64,000 nucleotides of DNA from JBGLNJ01 sp034434835 (GCA_034434835.1 DAOTXX010000064.1:9080-73079), one strand, 5' to 3'. Positions 15,422 to 24,307 are shown, counted from the stretch's first letter. Made by a program: numbers and translations. Notes: generated by a model not told the origin, from the letters alone.

Positions 15422-16930
15422 ATGCAACCCAAGAACGACATCGAACGCGAGCGACAGGCTAAACTGCAGCGGCTGATCGAAGCCGGGATCGATCCGTATC
15501 CGGCGCGTGTCAAGCGCACGCACACCACCTTCCAGGCGATCGCGGCCTTTGAGGCCGTCGAGCGAGACCCGCGCCAGGTCGAGGTGACCGTTGCCGGACG
15601 GTTGCGCAGCTTTCGCGCGATGGGCAAGTCGTCGTTCGGGCATATCGAAGACGGCGCGGGGCGCCTGCAGCTCTACTGGCGGGTCAATGACGTGGGCCAG
15701 GCGTCGTATCAAATGCTGTTGCGCGATATTGACCTGGGCGATTTCCTCGAAGCGCAAGGCAGCATGTTCCGCACCAAGACGGGTGAGGTCAGTTTACACG
15801 TCCGCGAGTGGCGTGTGATCAGCAAGTCTATCAAACCCTTGCCTCTGGCTAAAGAGCAAATCGTGGATGGCAAGCTGGTGCGCTACAGCGAGTTCACCGA
15901 CGTCGAGCAGCGTTACCGTGAACGCTATGCCGACCTGGCGGTTCATCCCGAAGTGCGCGAGTTGTTCATCACACGCGCTCAAGTCATCGCGGCGTTGCGG
16001 CGCTTTCTCGACAGCCACGGCTTTCTGGAAGTTGAGACACCCATCCTGCAGCCGATTTATGGCGGCGCGGCAGCGCGCCCGTTCATCACGCATCACAATC
16101 AGTTGCACCAAGACCTGTACCTGCGCATCAGCTTCGAGTTGTACCTCAAGCGTTTGCTCGTCGGCGGCTACGAGCGGGTGTACGAGATCGGCCGCGACTT
16201 TCGCAACGAGGGTGTGAGTTACAAGCACAATCCCGAGTTCACTCAACTCGAATTCTACGCGGCGTACCTGGACTATCACGATGTGATGAATCTGACGGAA
16301 GAGATGGTCGCGTTTGTCGCGCAACAGGTCAAAGGCACAACCACAATCACCTATCAGGGCAACGAGATCGAGCTGGCTCCGCCCTGGCGGCGCATGACGT
16401 TACGCGAGGCCATCCGCCAATACAGTGAAATTGACTATCTTGAGCATCCCGACGCCACGAGCCTCCGCCAGGCGATCCTGCGCATCGGCGGACATGCCCC
16501 GGAGGGCACGACCTGGGGCAAGCTGGTGGATGGCTTGTTGGGCGATTACGTCGAACCCAAGATCATCCAGCCGACGTTCGTCGCCGACTACCCGCGAGAC
16601 ATTTCGCCGCTGGCCAAGCGCAAGCCCGATGACCCGACGCACGTCGAGCGCTTTGAGTTTTTCATCGGCGGGTTGGAGATGGGCAATGCGTTCAGTGAGT
16701 TGAATGACCCGCTCGATCAGGAGGCGCGCTTTGCCGAGATGGCCCACCTGTACAAGGCCGATGACGAAGAGGCACACCCGATGGACGAGGATTACTTGAA
16801 TGCGATGAGCTACGGGATGCCGCCGTGCGGGGGCTTTGGCACGGGCGTTGACCGTCTGACGATGCTGCTCACGGACCAAGACACCATCCGCGAAGTGGTG
16901 CTTTTTCCGCACCTGCGCAGCCGGGATTAG
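15422..16930 (+). CDS. lysS: Lysine-tRNA ligase, class II
   Basis: A 502-residue class II lysyl-tRNA synthetase that charges tRNA-Lys. The N-terminal OB fold (about residues 55-150) includes VTVAGRLRSFRAMGKSSFGHIED. Class II motif 2 is YEIGRDFRNEGVSYKHNPEFTQLE (about 258-281). Motif 3 is GFGTGVDRLTMLLTD near residue 475, and the protein ends LFPHLRSRD. Length and motif order are typical. The ATG has a GGAG sequence 8 bp upstream. It follows the greA terminator and ends before a long perfect hairpin at 16960. Confidence 0.95.
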   Translation: MQPKNDIERERQAKLQRLIEAGIDPYPARVKRTHTTFQAIAAFEAVERDPRQVEVTVAGRLRSFRAMGKSSFGHIEDGAGRLQLYWRVNDVGQASYQMLLRDIDLGDFLEAQGSMFRTKTGEVSLHVREWRVISKSIKPLPLAKEQIVDGKLVRYSEFTDVEQRYRERYADLAVHPEVRELFITRAQVIAALRRFLDSHGFLEVETPILQPIYGGAAARPFITHHNQLHQDLYLRISFELYLKRLLVGGYERVYEIGRDFRNEGVSYKHNPEFTQLEFYAAYLDYHDVMNLTEEMVAFVAQQVKGTTTITYQGNEIELAPPWRRMTLREAIRQYSEIDYLEHPDATSLRQAILRIGGHAPEGTTWGKLVDGLLGDYVEPKIIQPTFVADYPRDISPLAKRKPDDPTHVERFEFFIGGLEMGNAFSELNDPLDQEARFAEMAHLYKADDEEAHPMDEDYLNAMSYGMPPCGGFGTGVDRLTMLLTDQDTIREVVLFPHLRSRD

Positions 16931-16959
16931 CGCATCGGATCGGCCAAGACCCAAAACGA

Positions 16960-16996
16960 CCAGAACCCCGTTTTCTCGGAGAAAACGGGGTTCTGG
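16960..16996 (+). terminator. Long perfect hairpin after lysS
   Basis: Arms of about 16 bp (starting CCAGAACCCCG and ending CGGGGTTCTGG) flank a 5-base centre (TCGGA). There is no U tract on the plus strand. It may end lysS transcription, or it may be a mobile palindrome. TATAAT follows at 16999-17004 but lacks a matching -35. Confidence 0.5.
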
Positions 16997-17090
16997 TGTA
17001 TAATCGCACCGCTCGCAGTGACGACTGGGGTCATTACGTGTCACGAACGACTGAAGCGGTTACCACAGTATGGATGGCCCGGGAGAGGAA

Positions 17091-17588
17091 ATGGTCACGC
17101 CACAGTTGTTGATTGCAAGTTACCTGGTCCACATTGCCGCTACTGTGGTTTGGATTGGCGGGATCGTGTTCATGGCGTGGGTGGTGACGCCAGCCGCTGA
17201 GAACGAGCCGGGCTACTTGCACTTGCTCGCGGCTATCCAAAGGCGCTTTACGCCGCTCGCCAACCTCAGCCTGGTCGCCTTGATCGTGACCGGCCTGGTG
17301 CAGCTCACGTCAAGCCCAAACTATGGCGGCTTTTTGAACTTGTCCAACACCTGGGCCAGGGCGATTTTGCTCAAGCACATTACAATCGGGGGCATGATCC
17401 TCACCGCGCTATACATGAACCTGGTGCTCCAACCGGACCTCAATCGGACGGCGCTGCTGTTGTCTTCGGGTAAAGCCAAGATGGAAGAGGCAGTGGCGCT
17501 CGCTCGTCGCCGATCGCGGTTGTCGCAGATCAACCTGGGGCTGTCCATCATCGTGCTGCTGTTCACGGCAGTGGCGCGGGTGCAATGA
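17091..17588 (+). CDS. CopD-like integral membrane protein
   Basis: A 165-residue membrane protein with four helices at about residues 7-29, 48-70, 85-110 and 140-162. His residues sit in helix 1 (YLVHIAATVVWIGGIVFMAW) and in the third segment (LLKHITIGGMIL). The pattern resembles the CopD/DUF4149 family, which is associated with copper import or haem-type binding in membranes; the match is by pattern only. An alternative in-frame ATG lies at 17070, and GGGAGAGG just before 17091 favours the shorter form. Its stop overlaps the rtcA start. Confidence 0.6.
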   Translation: MVTPQLLIASYLVHIAATVVWIGGIVFMAWVVTPAAENEPGYLHLLAAIQRRFTPLANLSLVALIVTGLVQLTSSPNYGGFLNLSNTWARAILLKHITIGGMILTALYMNLVLQPDLNRTALLLSSGKAKMEEAVALARRRSRLSQINLGLSIIVLLFTAVARVQ

Positions 17589-18700
17589 TTTCCCACACCA
17601 TGATCACGGTGGATGGCTCGTATGGCGAAGGGGGTGGGCAAGTGCTCCGCACCTGCCTGGCGCTCTCGGCGATCACCGGGAAACCGGTGCACCTTGACAA
17701 CATCCGTGCCGGGCGGCCCAAGCCGGGCTTGCAGGCGCAGCATCTGACTTCGGTGCGAGCAGCAGCGGCAATTTGTGGCGCGCAGTTGGAAGGCGATCAG
17801 CTCAACTCACAGTCGCTTGTGTTCCGACCGATGCATCCGCCGCAAGCGGGCGAGTACGTCTTTGACGTGACCAAGGCGCGCGAAAGCGGGAGTGCTGGTG
17901 CGACGACGCTGATCCTGCAGACGGTGTTGTTGCCGTTGGCGCTTGCGCCCGATGGCGCCGAATCCCGCCTGACGCTGCGGGGCGGGACGCACGCGCCGTT
18001 CAGCCCGCCATTCCCGTACATCAAGCACGTCTTTTTGCCGACGGTGTGGAAGATGGGACTGCGCGCGGAAGTCGAGTTGAATCGCTATGGCTGGTATCCC
18101 GCAGGCGGCGGCGAGATCGTCGTCAAGATTCGTGCGGCCAGCCGGCTGGCGCGCATCACGCTGACCGAACGGGGTCAGTTGCGCCAGGCGTGGGGCATTG
18201 CGGCGGTATCGAATCTGCCGTCGCACATTGCTCAGCGTATGGCGAACCGCGCGATCAATGTGCTGAAGGGCAAAGGCATCCCAGCGCGCATCGAAGCGGC
18301 CCGCGTTGAAGCGACCGGGCCCGGCGCGGGCATCTTTTTATTCACCGAGTACGATCACAGCCTGGCCGGCTTTACCGCCTATGGACGCAAGGGCGTGCCG
18401 TCCGAACAGGTTGCGGGCATGGCCTGTGAAGACCTGGTGGCACACTATCACAGCGAGGCGGCCATTGACCCGCACCTGGCCGATCAACTGGTGTTACCGG
18501 CTGCACTCGCAGAAGGCGAGTCGCGCTGGACGACCTGTCGGATCACACAGCATTTGTTGACCAACGTCTGGGTGATCCAACACTTTCTGGATGTTCCGAT
18601 TCGTGTGGCGGGCCGTGAAGGCGAACCTGGCGAAGTGGTGATCGGCGCCCAGTTTGAACATCCACCACTGATCAACCCATCACTGATCACTGAGCACTAA
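17585..18700 (+). CDS. rtcA: RNA 3'-terminal phosphate cyclase
   Basis: A 371-residue RtcA-family enzyme, which converts RNA 3'-phosphate ends to 2',3'-cyclic phosphates using ATP through an RtcA-AMP intermediate. Signature segments are VDGSYGEGGGQVLRTCLALS near the N-terminus, NIRAGRPKPGLQAQHLTSV, and GWYPAGGGEI in the middle. The catalytic His is probably in the C-terminal LLTNVWVIQHFL region. The ATG at 17585 overlaps the CopD-like stop; a second ATG at 17600 (MITVDGS) is also possible. No rtcB or rtcR is adjacent. The last codons and the stop lie inside a 7-bp-period tract. Confidence 0.88.
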   Translation: MISHTMITVDGSYGEGGGQVLRTCLALSAITGKPVHLDNIRAGRPKPGLQAQHLTSVRAAAAICGAQLEGDQLNSQSLVFRPMHPPQAGEYVFDVTKARESGSAGATTLILQTVLLPLALAPDGAESRLTLRGGTHAPFSPPFPYIKHVFLPTVWKMGLRAEVELNRYGWYPAGGGEIVVKIRAASRLARITLTERGQLRQAWGIAAVSNLPSHIAQRMANRAINVLKGKGIPARIEAARVEATGPGAGIFLFTEYDHSLAGFTAYGRKGVPSEQVAGMACEDLVAHYHSEAAIDPHLADQLVLPAALAEGESRWTTCRITQHLLTNVWVIQHFLDVPIRVAGREGEPGEVVIGAQFEHPPLINPSLITEH

Positions 18701-18706
18701 TCACTA
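18679..18706 (+). repeat. Heptamer-phased tract at the rtcA end
   Basis: Four direct 7-bp units of the form AKCACTR span the rtcA stop codon (18698-18700) and end 2 bp before the ribonuclease Z ATG. The last residues of RtcA are encoded by the repeat. Confidence 0.7.
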
Positions 18707-18707
18707 T

Positions 18708-19712
18708 ATGTTTGAGATCGTGTTTCTAGGCACCTCGGCTTCTGCGCCTTCGGTGCGACGGGGACTGTCCTCCCAAGTTGTCCTGTATCGCCAGTACCGC
18801 TTTATGATTGACTGCGGGGAAGGCACACAGCGCCAATTGCTCAGGAGTGGGCTGGGCTTTAAGCGGCTGGATAAAATCCTGCTCACGCACGGCCATCTCG
18901 ATCACATCTTGGGGCTTGCAGGATTGCTCAGCACGTTCATGCGCTGGGAGACCATCGAGAAGATGGAGATCTATGGTGGCCGGGCGACGCTGGAACGTGT
19001 GCAGGACCTGTTATTCAAGGTAGTGCTGCGCGGGGCCAAGCCGCCGATGGTCCTAAAGTTCAACGAGATCCACGTGGGCTGTGTGCTCCAGGATCGGCAC
19101 TTTGAGCTGACCGCGTTTCCGGTCACACATCGCGGCGCAACGGGTTGTTTTGGTTTCGTGTTTCGGGAAAAATCACACCGTCCCTTTCTCGATGATCGCG
19201 CAGAAGCGTTAGGCGTGCCGCGCGGGCCGGAGCGCAGACAGTTGGTCGCCGGGCAAAGCATCACGCTGGCGGATGGACGGGTCATTCACCCCGACGATGT
19301 GCTCGGCCCGGTCGAACCAGGCGCGAGCCTGGCGGTCGTCGGCGACGCAGGCCGCGTTGACGATCTGGTGGAGGCCGTGCACGGGGTGGATGCGCTCGTG
19401 ATTGAAGCGACCTATCTGCAAGAAGAAGCTGAAATGGCCGTGCACTATGGTCACCTCACCGCCACACAGGCCGCGACGCTGGCGCAGCAGGCGAACGTGA
19501 AGCAGTTGATCTTGACGCACGTCAGCCGCCGTTATCATGAAAAGGACATCCTGGCCGAAGCGCAAGCCATCTTTCCGGCGACGGTGGTCGCGCGCGATTT
19601 TGACCGCTATCGGGTGTTGCGAGACCGAGCGATGCTCGTTGAGCCTGACGAGACCGTCGCATCCATACCAGACGAGTCAGACTTGGAGGAGGAATCCGAT
19701 GTCAATTCGTAA
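18708..19712 (+). CDS. rnz: Ribonuclease Z (tRNA 3' endonuclease)
   Basis: A 334-residue metallo-beta-lactamase-fold RNase Z that trims tRNA 3' trailers. The N-terminus is FEIVFLGTSASAPSVRRGLSS, with the metal site LLTHGHLDHILGLAGLLST at about residues 59-77. FPVTHRG, VVGDAG, YGHLTATQAATLAQQANV and LILTHVSRRY supply the remaining ligands and exosite context. About 25 acidic residues extend the C-terminus beyond the usual end. No ribosome-binding site is visible because the 5' leader is a 7-bp-period tract. It overlaps the next small zinc-ribbon gene by 14 bp. Confidence 0.92.
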   Translation: MFEIVFLGTSASAPSVRRGLSSQVVLYRQYRFMIDCGEGTQRQLLRSGLGFKRLDKILLTHGHLDHILGLAGLLSTFMRWETIEKMEIYGGRATLERVQDLLFKVVLRGAKPPMVLKFNEIHVGCVLQDRHFELTAFPVTHRGATGCFGFVFREKSHRPFLDDRAEALGVPRGPERRQLVAGQSITLADGRVIHPDDVLGPVEPGASLAVVGDAGRVDDLVEAVHGVDALVIEATYLQEEAEMAVHYGHLTATQAATLAQQANVKQLILTHVSRRYHEKDILAEAQAIFPATVVARDFDRYRVLRDRAMLVEPDETVASIPDESDLEEESDVNS

Positions 19713-19992
19713 AGCGAGTGTTTTGGAGTTGGCGACTGCTGCGTATGAATTGGACGCAACCGTCCTACGCGGTCGGCTCACGAAAACGCCGGAGGGAAGC
19801 TGGACCATCGGCGGCGTGGAGGTGCTGGCCCGGCTGGCTCAGTTCGAGGGGCAAGAGCTGGTGGTCATCGTGGCTTCGCTGGACGACACCCGCGCCGTCG
19901 AGACACGCATTTGTCCGCGCTGCGGACGCGAGTACGCCGGGGCCTTTTGTCCCAACTGCCGCGAAGCGCGCCTGCGACTGCGCGGACGGTAA
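19699..19992 (+). CDS. Small zinc-ribbon protein
   Basis: A 97-residue protein starting at the ATG at 19699, preceded by GGAGGAGG inside the end of the ribonuclease Z gene. The N-terminal part (about 1-70) is a mixed domain, SIRKASVLELATAAYELDATVLRGRLTK. The C-terminus has CPRCGREYAGAFCPNC, a four-Cys zinc ribbon, and ends in a basic tail RLRLRGR suited to nucleic-acid contact. I recognise no named family. Coupling to ribonuclease Z suggests an RNA-related role, but this is an inference from position. Confidence 0.75.
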   Translation: MSIRKASVLELATAAYELDATVLRGRLTKTPEGSWTIGGVEVLARLAQFEGQELVVIVASLDDTRAVETRICPRCGREYAGAFCPNCREARLRLRGR

Positions 19993-20011
19993 CACAACGG
20001 ATCGGGAAGCA

Positions 20012-20051
20012 GACGGGGGCCGCACGTCGCGTGCAGCCCCCGTCGCATTTT
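20012..20051. terminator. Terminator between convergent genes
   Basis: A strong hairpin with GACGGGGGC/GCCCCCGTC outer arms and an inner GCACG/CGTGC stem, followed on the plus strand by CGCATTTTC. It separates the zinc-ribbon gene from the converging cytochrome c gene. Confidence 0.7.
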
Positions 20052-20079
20052 CGTTTGACGTTTCACGTCCAACGTTTTA
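20052..20079. repeat. Heptamer-phased tract at the cytochrome c gene end
   Basis: Four direct 7-bp units of the form CGTYYNA. The stop codon of the converging cytochrome c gene (20077-20079 on the minus strand) lies in the last unit. Confidence 0.7.
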
Positions 20080-20877
20080 GGACGGACGCCTGGCCCCTTG
20101 GGCACTAAAGATAGCGAAGACGACAATCAAGATCACCAGCACGAGAAGGACGATCAGAGTGGTTAGCGTGCCACTCAAGGCCGGCGTTGGCGTCGGCGTC
20201 GGCTCGATGAAAGTAGGCGCAGTGGTCTTTTGCATCGCCACGACAAACGCCGTCACGTCGTCAATCTGTTGATCGGTGAGCGGTCCGCCGTTGGCCTTGG
20301 CCCAGGCAGGCATCGTCGAGCCTCTCACGCCCTCGCTCACGGTTTGCTTGATGAGTGCCGCCGGAAAAGCACTGGCAAGCGGCCTGGCGAGATTCGCTCC
20401 CACGCGACCTTCGCCTCTAGCCCCATGGCACACCACGCAGTTTTGCTGAAACAATTGCGCGCCGCGCGTCGGATCGCCGGTGACGCCCGAGACAGTCGGC
20501 AGCGGAGTCACCGGACGAGGCGGCTCAGTTGGCGCGGGCGTGATGTCGCCGGTGGTCCATGTGGCGATGAACGCTGCGATGGCATCAATCTCGGCGTCGC
20601 TCAACGGCCCGCCGCGAGCACGGCTCCAGGCTGGCATCTTGCTGCCGGGCACCCCGTTAGCGACGGTCGCTTTGACAAACGCTTTGGGATTGATGCTCGG
20701 AAAATCCTGCAGCCGCGCGCCAACGCGCCCCTCGCCCTGGGCACCGTGGCACACGGCGCAATTCTCGGCATACAGCTTGGCACCCTGTTGGATCGGATCG
20801 CCTTGCGCAACTGCGATGGCGACGAGCGTCAGCGTCCCCACCACAGCTATCACACCCGCCCACCCTCTGAGTTTCAT
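20077..20877 (-). CDS. Membrane-anchored dihaem cytochrome c
   Basis: A 266-residue protein with an N-terminal membrane helix or signal (MKLRGWAGVIAVVGTLTLVAIAVAQ). It has two tandem class I cytochrome c domains with haem sites CAVCHGAQGEG (about residue 50) and CVVCHGARGEG (about residue 150). A Pro/Thr linker and a C-terminal helix (LIVLLVLVILIVVFAIFSA) follow. MPAW in each half can supply the axial Met. The start at 20877 has GGGAGAGGAG upstream; longer in-frame options would overlap the previous gene. It is the last gene of the quinol oxidase complex and probably passes electrons on from the Rieske/cytochrome b core. Confidence 0.9.
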   Translation of the reverse strand: MKLRGWAGVIAVVGTLTLVAIAVAQGDPIQQGAKLYAENCAVCHGAQGEGRVGARLQDFPSINPKAFVKATVANGVPGSKMPAWSRARGGPLSDAEIDAIAAFIATWTTGDITPAPTEPPRPVTPLPTVSGVTGDPTRGAQLFQQNCVVCHGARGEGRVGANLARPLASAFPAALIKQTVSEGVRGSTMPAWAKANGGPLTDQQIDDVTAFVVAMQKTTAPTFIEPTPTPTPALSGTLTTLIVLLVLVILIVVFAIFSAQGARRPS

Positions 20878-20890
20878 AACTCCTCTCCCG

Positions 20891-21745
20891 TTACCTGAGC
20901 GTGAGCAGGTAGGCGATGAGATCAGCAAGGCCCTGCGCGTCAAGCTTGGCCGTGCCATAATCCTTGGGCATCAAGCCGTCGGAGTAGGTCGGCACAATGT
21001 AAGCACTGGTTTGCACAATGGATTCGCGGATGTACTGCTCGCCCGTCGTCGCCTTGCCCTTGTAGTCAGACGCCTTGATACGCTCACTTGAGCGGGTGGC
21101 AATCCCGGCTAACGAGGGGCCGACGATCTTTTCATCGGGTTTGAGCGAGTGGCACGCCGCGCACCCCTGAGCCGTAAAGAGGCTCTTGCCGTTGTCTGCG
21201 TTGCCTGCGGGCAGCGATGTATCCAGCGCCACACCCACCGGCTGAGCCACCGGCGCTCCGCCCACTACGCCGGCGCCGGTCCCGGCGGCCAGCGCCGTTT
21301 CTTTCCAGTTCATGACAAACACAGTCAGGTTGTTGACCTGGTCCGCACGCAGCGGCCCACCATACGCCTGGCCCCAGGTGGGCATCGGGTTGGGATAGGA
21401 CGGATTGCTCTTGACCGGACGCCCAGCGGCGATGGTGCTTCGGATGTAATCTTCCACTTTGCCTGCATAGCCATGCTGCTTGAGCCGCTCACCGTTGAAC
21501 AGGTCGGCGGCGTTGAGTGCAGGCGCGACACCGGGAATACCCTGCCCCTGGACCCCGTGACACCCCACGCAGTTGTTCTGGTATAGTAACGCGCCTGCCT
21601 CGATCGAGCGAGCGCTCACCGCCGCGTCAAACTTTTGCATGCGCCCCGACTGACCGGGCAGCGGCCCTTCGTTGACGAGGGCATAGCCAAGGACGGCAAC
21701 GATCAGCATGAACAGCAAGGCTCCGAGTGCGATCCTGAGTTCCAT
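20891..21745 (-). CDS. Dihaem cytochrome c subunit of the quinol oxidoreductase
   Basis: A 284-residue protein with an N-terminal anchor helix (IALGALLFMLIVAVLGYALV) and two haem c sites: CVGCHGVQGQG at about residue 58 and CAACHSLKPDEKIVGPSL at about 190. Two fused cytochrome c domains are joined by a Gly/Ala/Val-rich linker. PMPTWGQAYGG and YSDGLMPKDYG are likely Met-ligand regions. It lies between cytochrome b and the second dihaem cytochrome, all in one direction, and takes the place of cytochrome c1 or f in the complex. Confidence 0.9.
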   Translation of the reverse strand: MELRIALGALLFMLIVAVLGYALVNEGPLPGQSGRMQKFDAAVSARSIEAGALLYQNNCVGCHGVQGQGIPGVAPALNAADLFNGERLKQHGYAGKVEDYIRSTIAAGRPVKSNPSYPNPMPTWGQAYGGPLRADQVNNLTVFVMNWKETALAAGTGAGVVGGAPVAQPVGVALDTSLPAGNADNGKSLFTAQGCAACHSLKPDEKIVGPSLAGIATRSSERIKASDYKGKATTGEQYIRESIVQTSAYIVPTYSDGLMPKDYGTAKLDAQGLADLIAYLLTLR

Positions 21746-21763
21746 GTCGGTGACCTCGCTTTC

Positions 21764-23392
21764 CTATTCGGTATAGTCCGAGTCGCGGTGGATATACACC
21801 GTGTTCTCATAAGGCTGCGGCACGCCGTTGACGACGGGCATCGTGCTCCACAAGATGCGCAGCGTCACCTTCTTGAGGTTGACGCCGTTGGCATCGTTCT
21901 GCCAGTCTTCGATCACGAGCACAGCGCGTCCACCGGGCAGGTCCTTGTGCCTGGATACTTCGCGGTTGATTTCCTTGAGGATCTTGCTCAACTCAGGACG
22001 GTTAGGCACATCGGTCACCTGGGAGGTATCGTACTCGCCTGCCACGAGCTGCTCGAAAGGCATCGAACGGATCGGGCCAGCTTGCTCGGGCGGGAGAAAC
22101 TTGAAGCCTACTTCGTCAGGCGGCGGCGCTTTGACGCCATAAGACGGCGTGCCCATGTAGGTCAGAACCACCAACACAGCAGCGGCAACCAATCCCAATG
22201 CGAGCGCGATCCGGCGATCCTTGTACAGGCGGCTGCGATTAAAATCAACATACGGGATAATCGCCAGGAACAGGAAAATCACCGTGGGCAAGATGACGCC
22301 CATCAACGTGGGGTCGCCCAGCTTGAGCATGCCTTGAATCCATAAGAAATACCACGGCGCAGTCGTATGCAGCGGCGTGACAAGGGGGTCGGCGTGATGC
22401 TCAAGCGGCGCGTCGTAAAAGAAGATGACCGCCACAACGAGCGCTGCGATCGCCAACCCGGCCCAAAACAACTCATTAGTGAGAATATCCGGCAGGAACG
22501 GCACGCGCTTTTCGGGGGGAACTTTGCGCGCATTGTCTTCGCCGGGTGCCTCCATGCCGGGCGGCAGGCTATGACCATGCCGGATAACTTTGTAGTAATG
22601 GACGGCGATGAACAAAACACACAGGGCTGGCAAGAAAATGATGTGCAGCAGATAAAAGCGCAACAGGCCGTTCGGGCCGATAGTCGCTGCCCCACGCAGC
22701 AAGAGGTTGGCTTCGTTGCCGCCGACAGGCGCTTTTTCGGCCATACTCGTGCCGATCGTCACCGCCCAGAACGCAAGTTGATCCCATGGCAGCAGATAGC
22801 CGGTAAAGCTCAAGCCCAGCGTGATGATCAGCAAGACCACGCCGGTCAGCCACGTGAACTGCCTGGGCGCCTTGTAGCTGCCCGTGAGAAACGTGCGGAA
22901 CATGTGCAGCGCCACAACGATCACCATGCCCTCCGCCGCCAGCCGATGAATGTCACGCATGAGTTGGCCCAACGGCACCGCGCTGAGGATCTTGAGCATG
23001 CTCTGGTATGCGCTGTCCGGCGTCGGTGAGTAAAACACCATCAGGATGGTGCCAGTGATGGCCTCGATCAAAAAAAACAGCACACTCAAAAAGCCCAGCC
23101 GGAATGTAGGATAGAACCGGGTGACGGCCTGATGGTAAAACGTGGGCCGAATATGAAGGATAAAGCCTTCGGTGTGGGGCTTGACGCGCGGATTGGGCTT
23201 GCCGGGCGGATCGCCGCGCAACACACTGCGCACATCGTTGATCGTGAGCCCAGCGGTGATACGGACAATCGTGTCATCAATCGTCGCGAATATGAACTTT
23301 TTAATGCCTTGTTTGCGAACCTCTTCGATGCGAGTGCGGACGCGGTCAATCCTGGCGCGGAATGTTTGGGAAATACTTGAAAGAATACTCAT
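21764..23392 (-). CDS. Cytochrome b, fused N- and C-terminal domains
   Basis: A 542-residue cytochrome b for a quinol:cytochrome c oxidoreductase. A soluble N-terminal extension of about 100 residues precedes the haem-binding helices. His pairs appear in HRLAAEGMVIVVALH and HIIFLPALCVLFIAVH; the second has 14 residues between the His, as in b6-type proteins. The quinol-site motif normally PEWY reads APWY here (TTAPWYFLWIQG). The C-terminal domain carries three more helices and a long soluble tail of about 120 residues ending in YIHRDSDYTE. It follows the Rieske gene by 70 bp. Confidence 0.92.
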   Translation of the reverse strand: MSILSSISQTFRARIDRVRTRIEEVRKQGIKKFIFATIDDTIVRITAGLTINDVRSVLRGDPPGKPNPRVKPHTEGFILHIRPTFYHQAVTRFYPTFRLGFLSVLFFLIEAITGTILMVFYSPTPDSAYQSMLKILSAVPLGQLMRDIHRLAAEGMVIVVALHMFRTFLTGSYKAPRQFTWLTGVVLLIITLGLSFTGYLLPWDQLAFWAVTIGTSMAEKAPVGGNEANLLLRGAATIGPNGLLRFYLLHIIFLPALCVLFIAVHYYKVIRHGHSLPPGMEAPGEDNARKVPPEKRVPFLPDILTNELFWAGLAIAALVVAVIFFYDAPLEHHADPLVTPLHTTAPWYFLWIQGMLKLGDPTLMGVILPTVIFLFLAIIPYVDFNRSRLYKDRRIALALGLVAAAVLVVLTYMGTPSYGVKAPPPDEVGFKFLPPEQAGPIRSMPFEQLVAGEYDTSQVTDVPNRPELSKILKEINREVSRHKDLPGGRAVLVIEDWQNDANGVNLKKVTLRILWSTMPVVNGVPQPYENTVYIHRDSDYTE

Positions 23393-23462
23393 TCCTTGGC
23401 TCTCCTCAGATCAGTTGCACATTAATCAGTCAATCGGCTTTCGGACAACCCGGCGCCGACCG

Positions 23463-24002
23463 CTAGGCGCGCCTCTTGCCATCAATCTTTTTACCCGTGT
23501 CAATAACCAGCGTGGAGCTGGGATCGGTCACCTTGACTGGCCCACCATTGGCACCGGTCTGCGCGATGACCTGGCCGCTGGCATCTTGCACCTGGACGGC
23601 AAACCTATCCAGGCTGCGCGGCGCAGGGCCTTCGATGTACGTGCCGTCGAGCTGGAACTTGGAGCCGTGGCAGGGGCACTCGAAGCGGCCGTTGATCGTA
23701 GACCAGGCGTAGAGGCAACCCAGATGCGTGCAGACTTTATAGAGTGCGTACACTCCTTCTTTGGTATTGGACAACCAGAAACGGCCTTCGTTGTTGGCGA
23801 CCGGTCCACTATCTGGTTGTGGCAACGAGGAAGCAGGAACACTGAACGTGCCGCCGAACTCGCCCGCCTTGAAGCGCGGCAAAGCAAAAAGAAAGATCGC
23901 CCCACCCAATTCGGCCATAAAAAGCGCCATCGCGGCGCCCCACACATAGTTGAGGAATTCTCGACGGGTCACTCCCTTGGCTGCAGCGACCGTCTCGGCC
24001 AT
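23463..24002 (-). CDS. Rieske iron-sulphur protein
   Basis: A 179-residue Rieske protein, first gene of the four-gene complex. A twin-arginine-like motif, TRREFLNYV, precedes the N-terminal helix (AAMALFMAELGGAIFLFAL), consistent with Tat-dependent export and membrane anchoring. The [2Fe-2S] ligands are CTHLGC (about residue 92) and CPCHGSKF (about 109). Its role is electron transfer from quinol at cytochrome b to the c-type haems. The ATG has AAGGAGGTGTC upstream. A promoter lies about 50 bp before the gene. Confidence 0.95.
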   Translation of the reverse strand: MAETVAAAKGVTRREFLNYVWGAAMALFMAELGGAIFLFALPRFKAGEFGGTFSVPASSLPQPDSGPVANNEGRFWLSNTKEGVYALYKVCTHLGCLYAWSTINGRFECPCHGSKFQLDGTYIEGPAPRSLDRFAVQVQDASGQVIAQTGANGGPVKVTDPSSTLVIDTGKKIDGKRRA

Positions 24003-24046
24003 AAAGACACCTCCTTCAAAATTGGCTGCGATAAAGAACGCGCGGG

Positions 24047-24095
24047 ATTATAGCACTAAATTTTTCAGACCACAAGTGCAATAATTAACGCACTT
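24047..24095 (-). promoter_or_regulatory. Promoter and possible operator of the quinol oxidoreductase operon
   Basis: On the minus strand TTGTGG (24070-24075) and TATAAT (24047-24052) are separated by 17 bp. An inverted repeat AAGTGC-N10-GCACTT (24074-24095) overlaps the upstream edge of the -35 hexamer. It could bind a regulator, but the protein is unknown. Confidence 0.55.
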
Positions 24096-24213
24096 GCGTC
24101 GCCAAGAACTTGTTTGAATCCAGAACCACTCGTCAAGCGAGCCATGAGCTGAAAGCCGATCAAGAATATTATTGGGAAAGCAGAAGAAAGGCCGCGACGA
24201 TCAGGCCCGTGAG

Positions 24214-24254
24214 CATCAGACCCGAAGGTTACTTGGAATCCTTCGGGTCTGATG
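24214..24254. repeat. Perfect 15-bp inverted repeat
   Basis: Arms CATCAGACCCGAAGG and CCTTCGGGTCTGATG flank an 11-base loop in the 305-bp gap between the Rieske promoter and the DUF4097 gene end. No U tract follows on either strand, so it is either a U-less terminator or a mobile palindrome. The rest of the gap shows no gene. Confidence 0.6.
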
Positions 24255-24307
24255 CCTGAATTCAGGACACCCCGCTTGTGCTCACAGGATGAGTTGAGTG
24301 TTTTGCA

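Noticed and set aside
16999..17004. TATAAT after lysS as promoter of the CopD-like gene
   Set aside because: No -35 hexamer is found at 16-18 bp upstream, where the long hairpin arm lies, so the promoter call is not supported by sequence alone.
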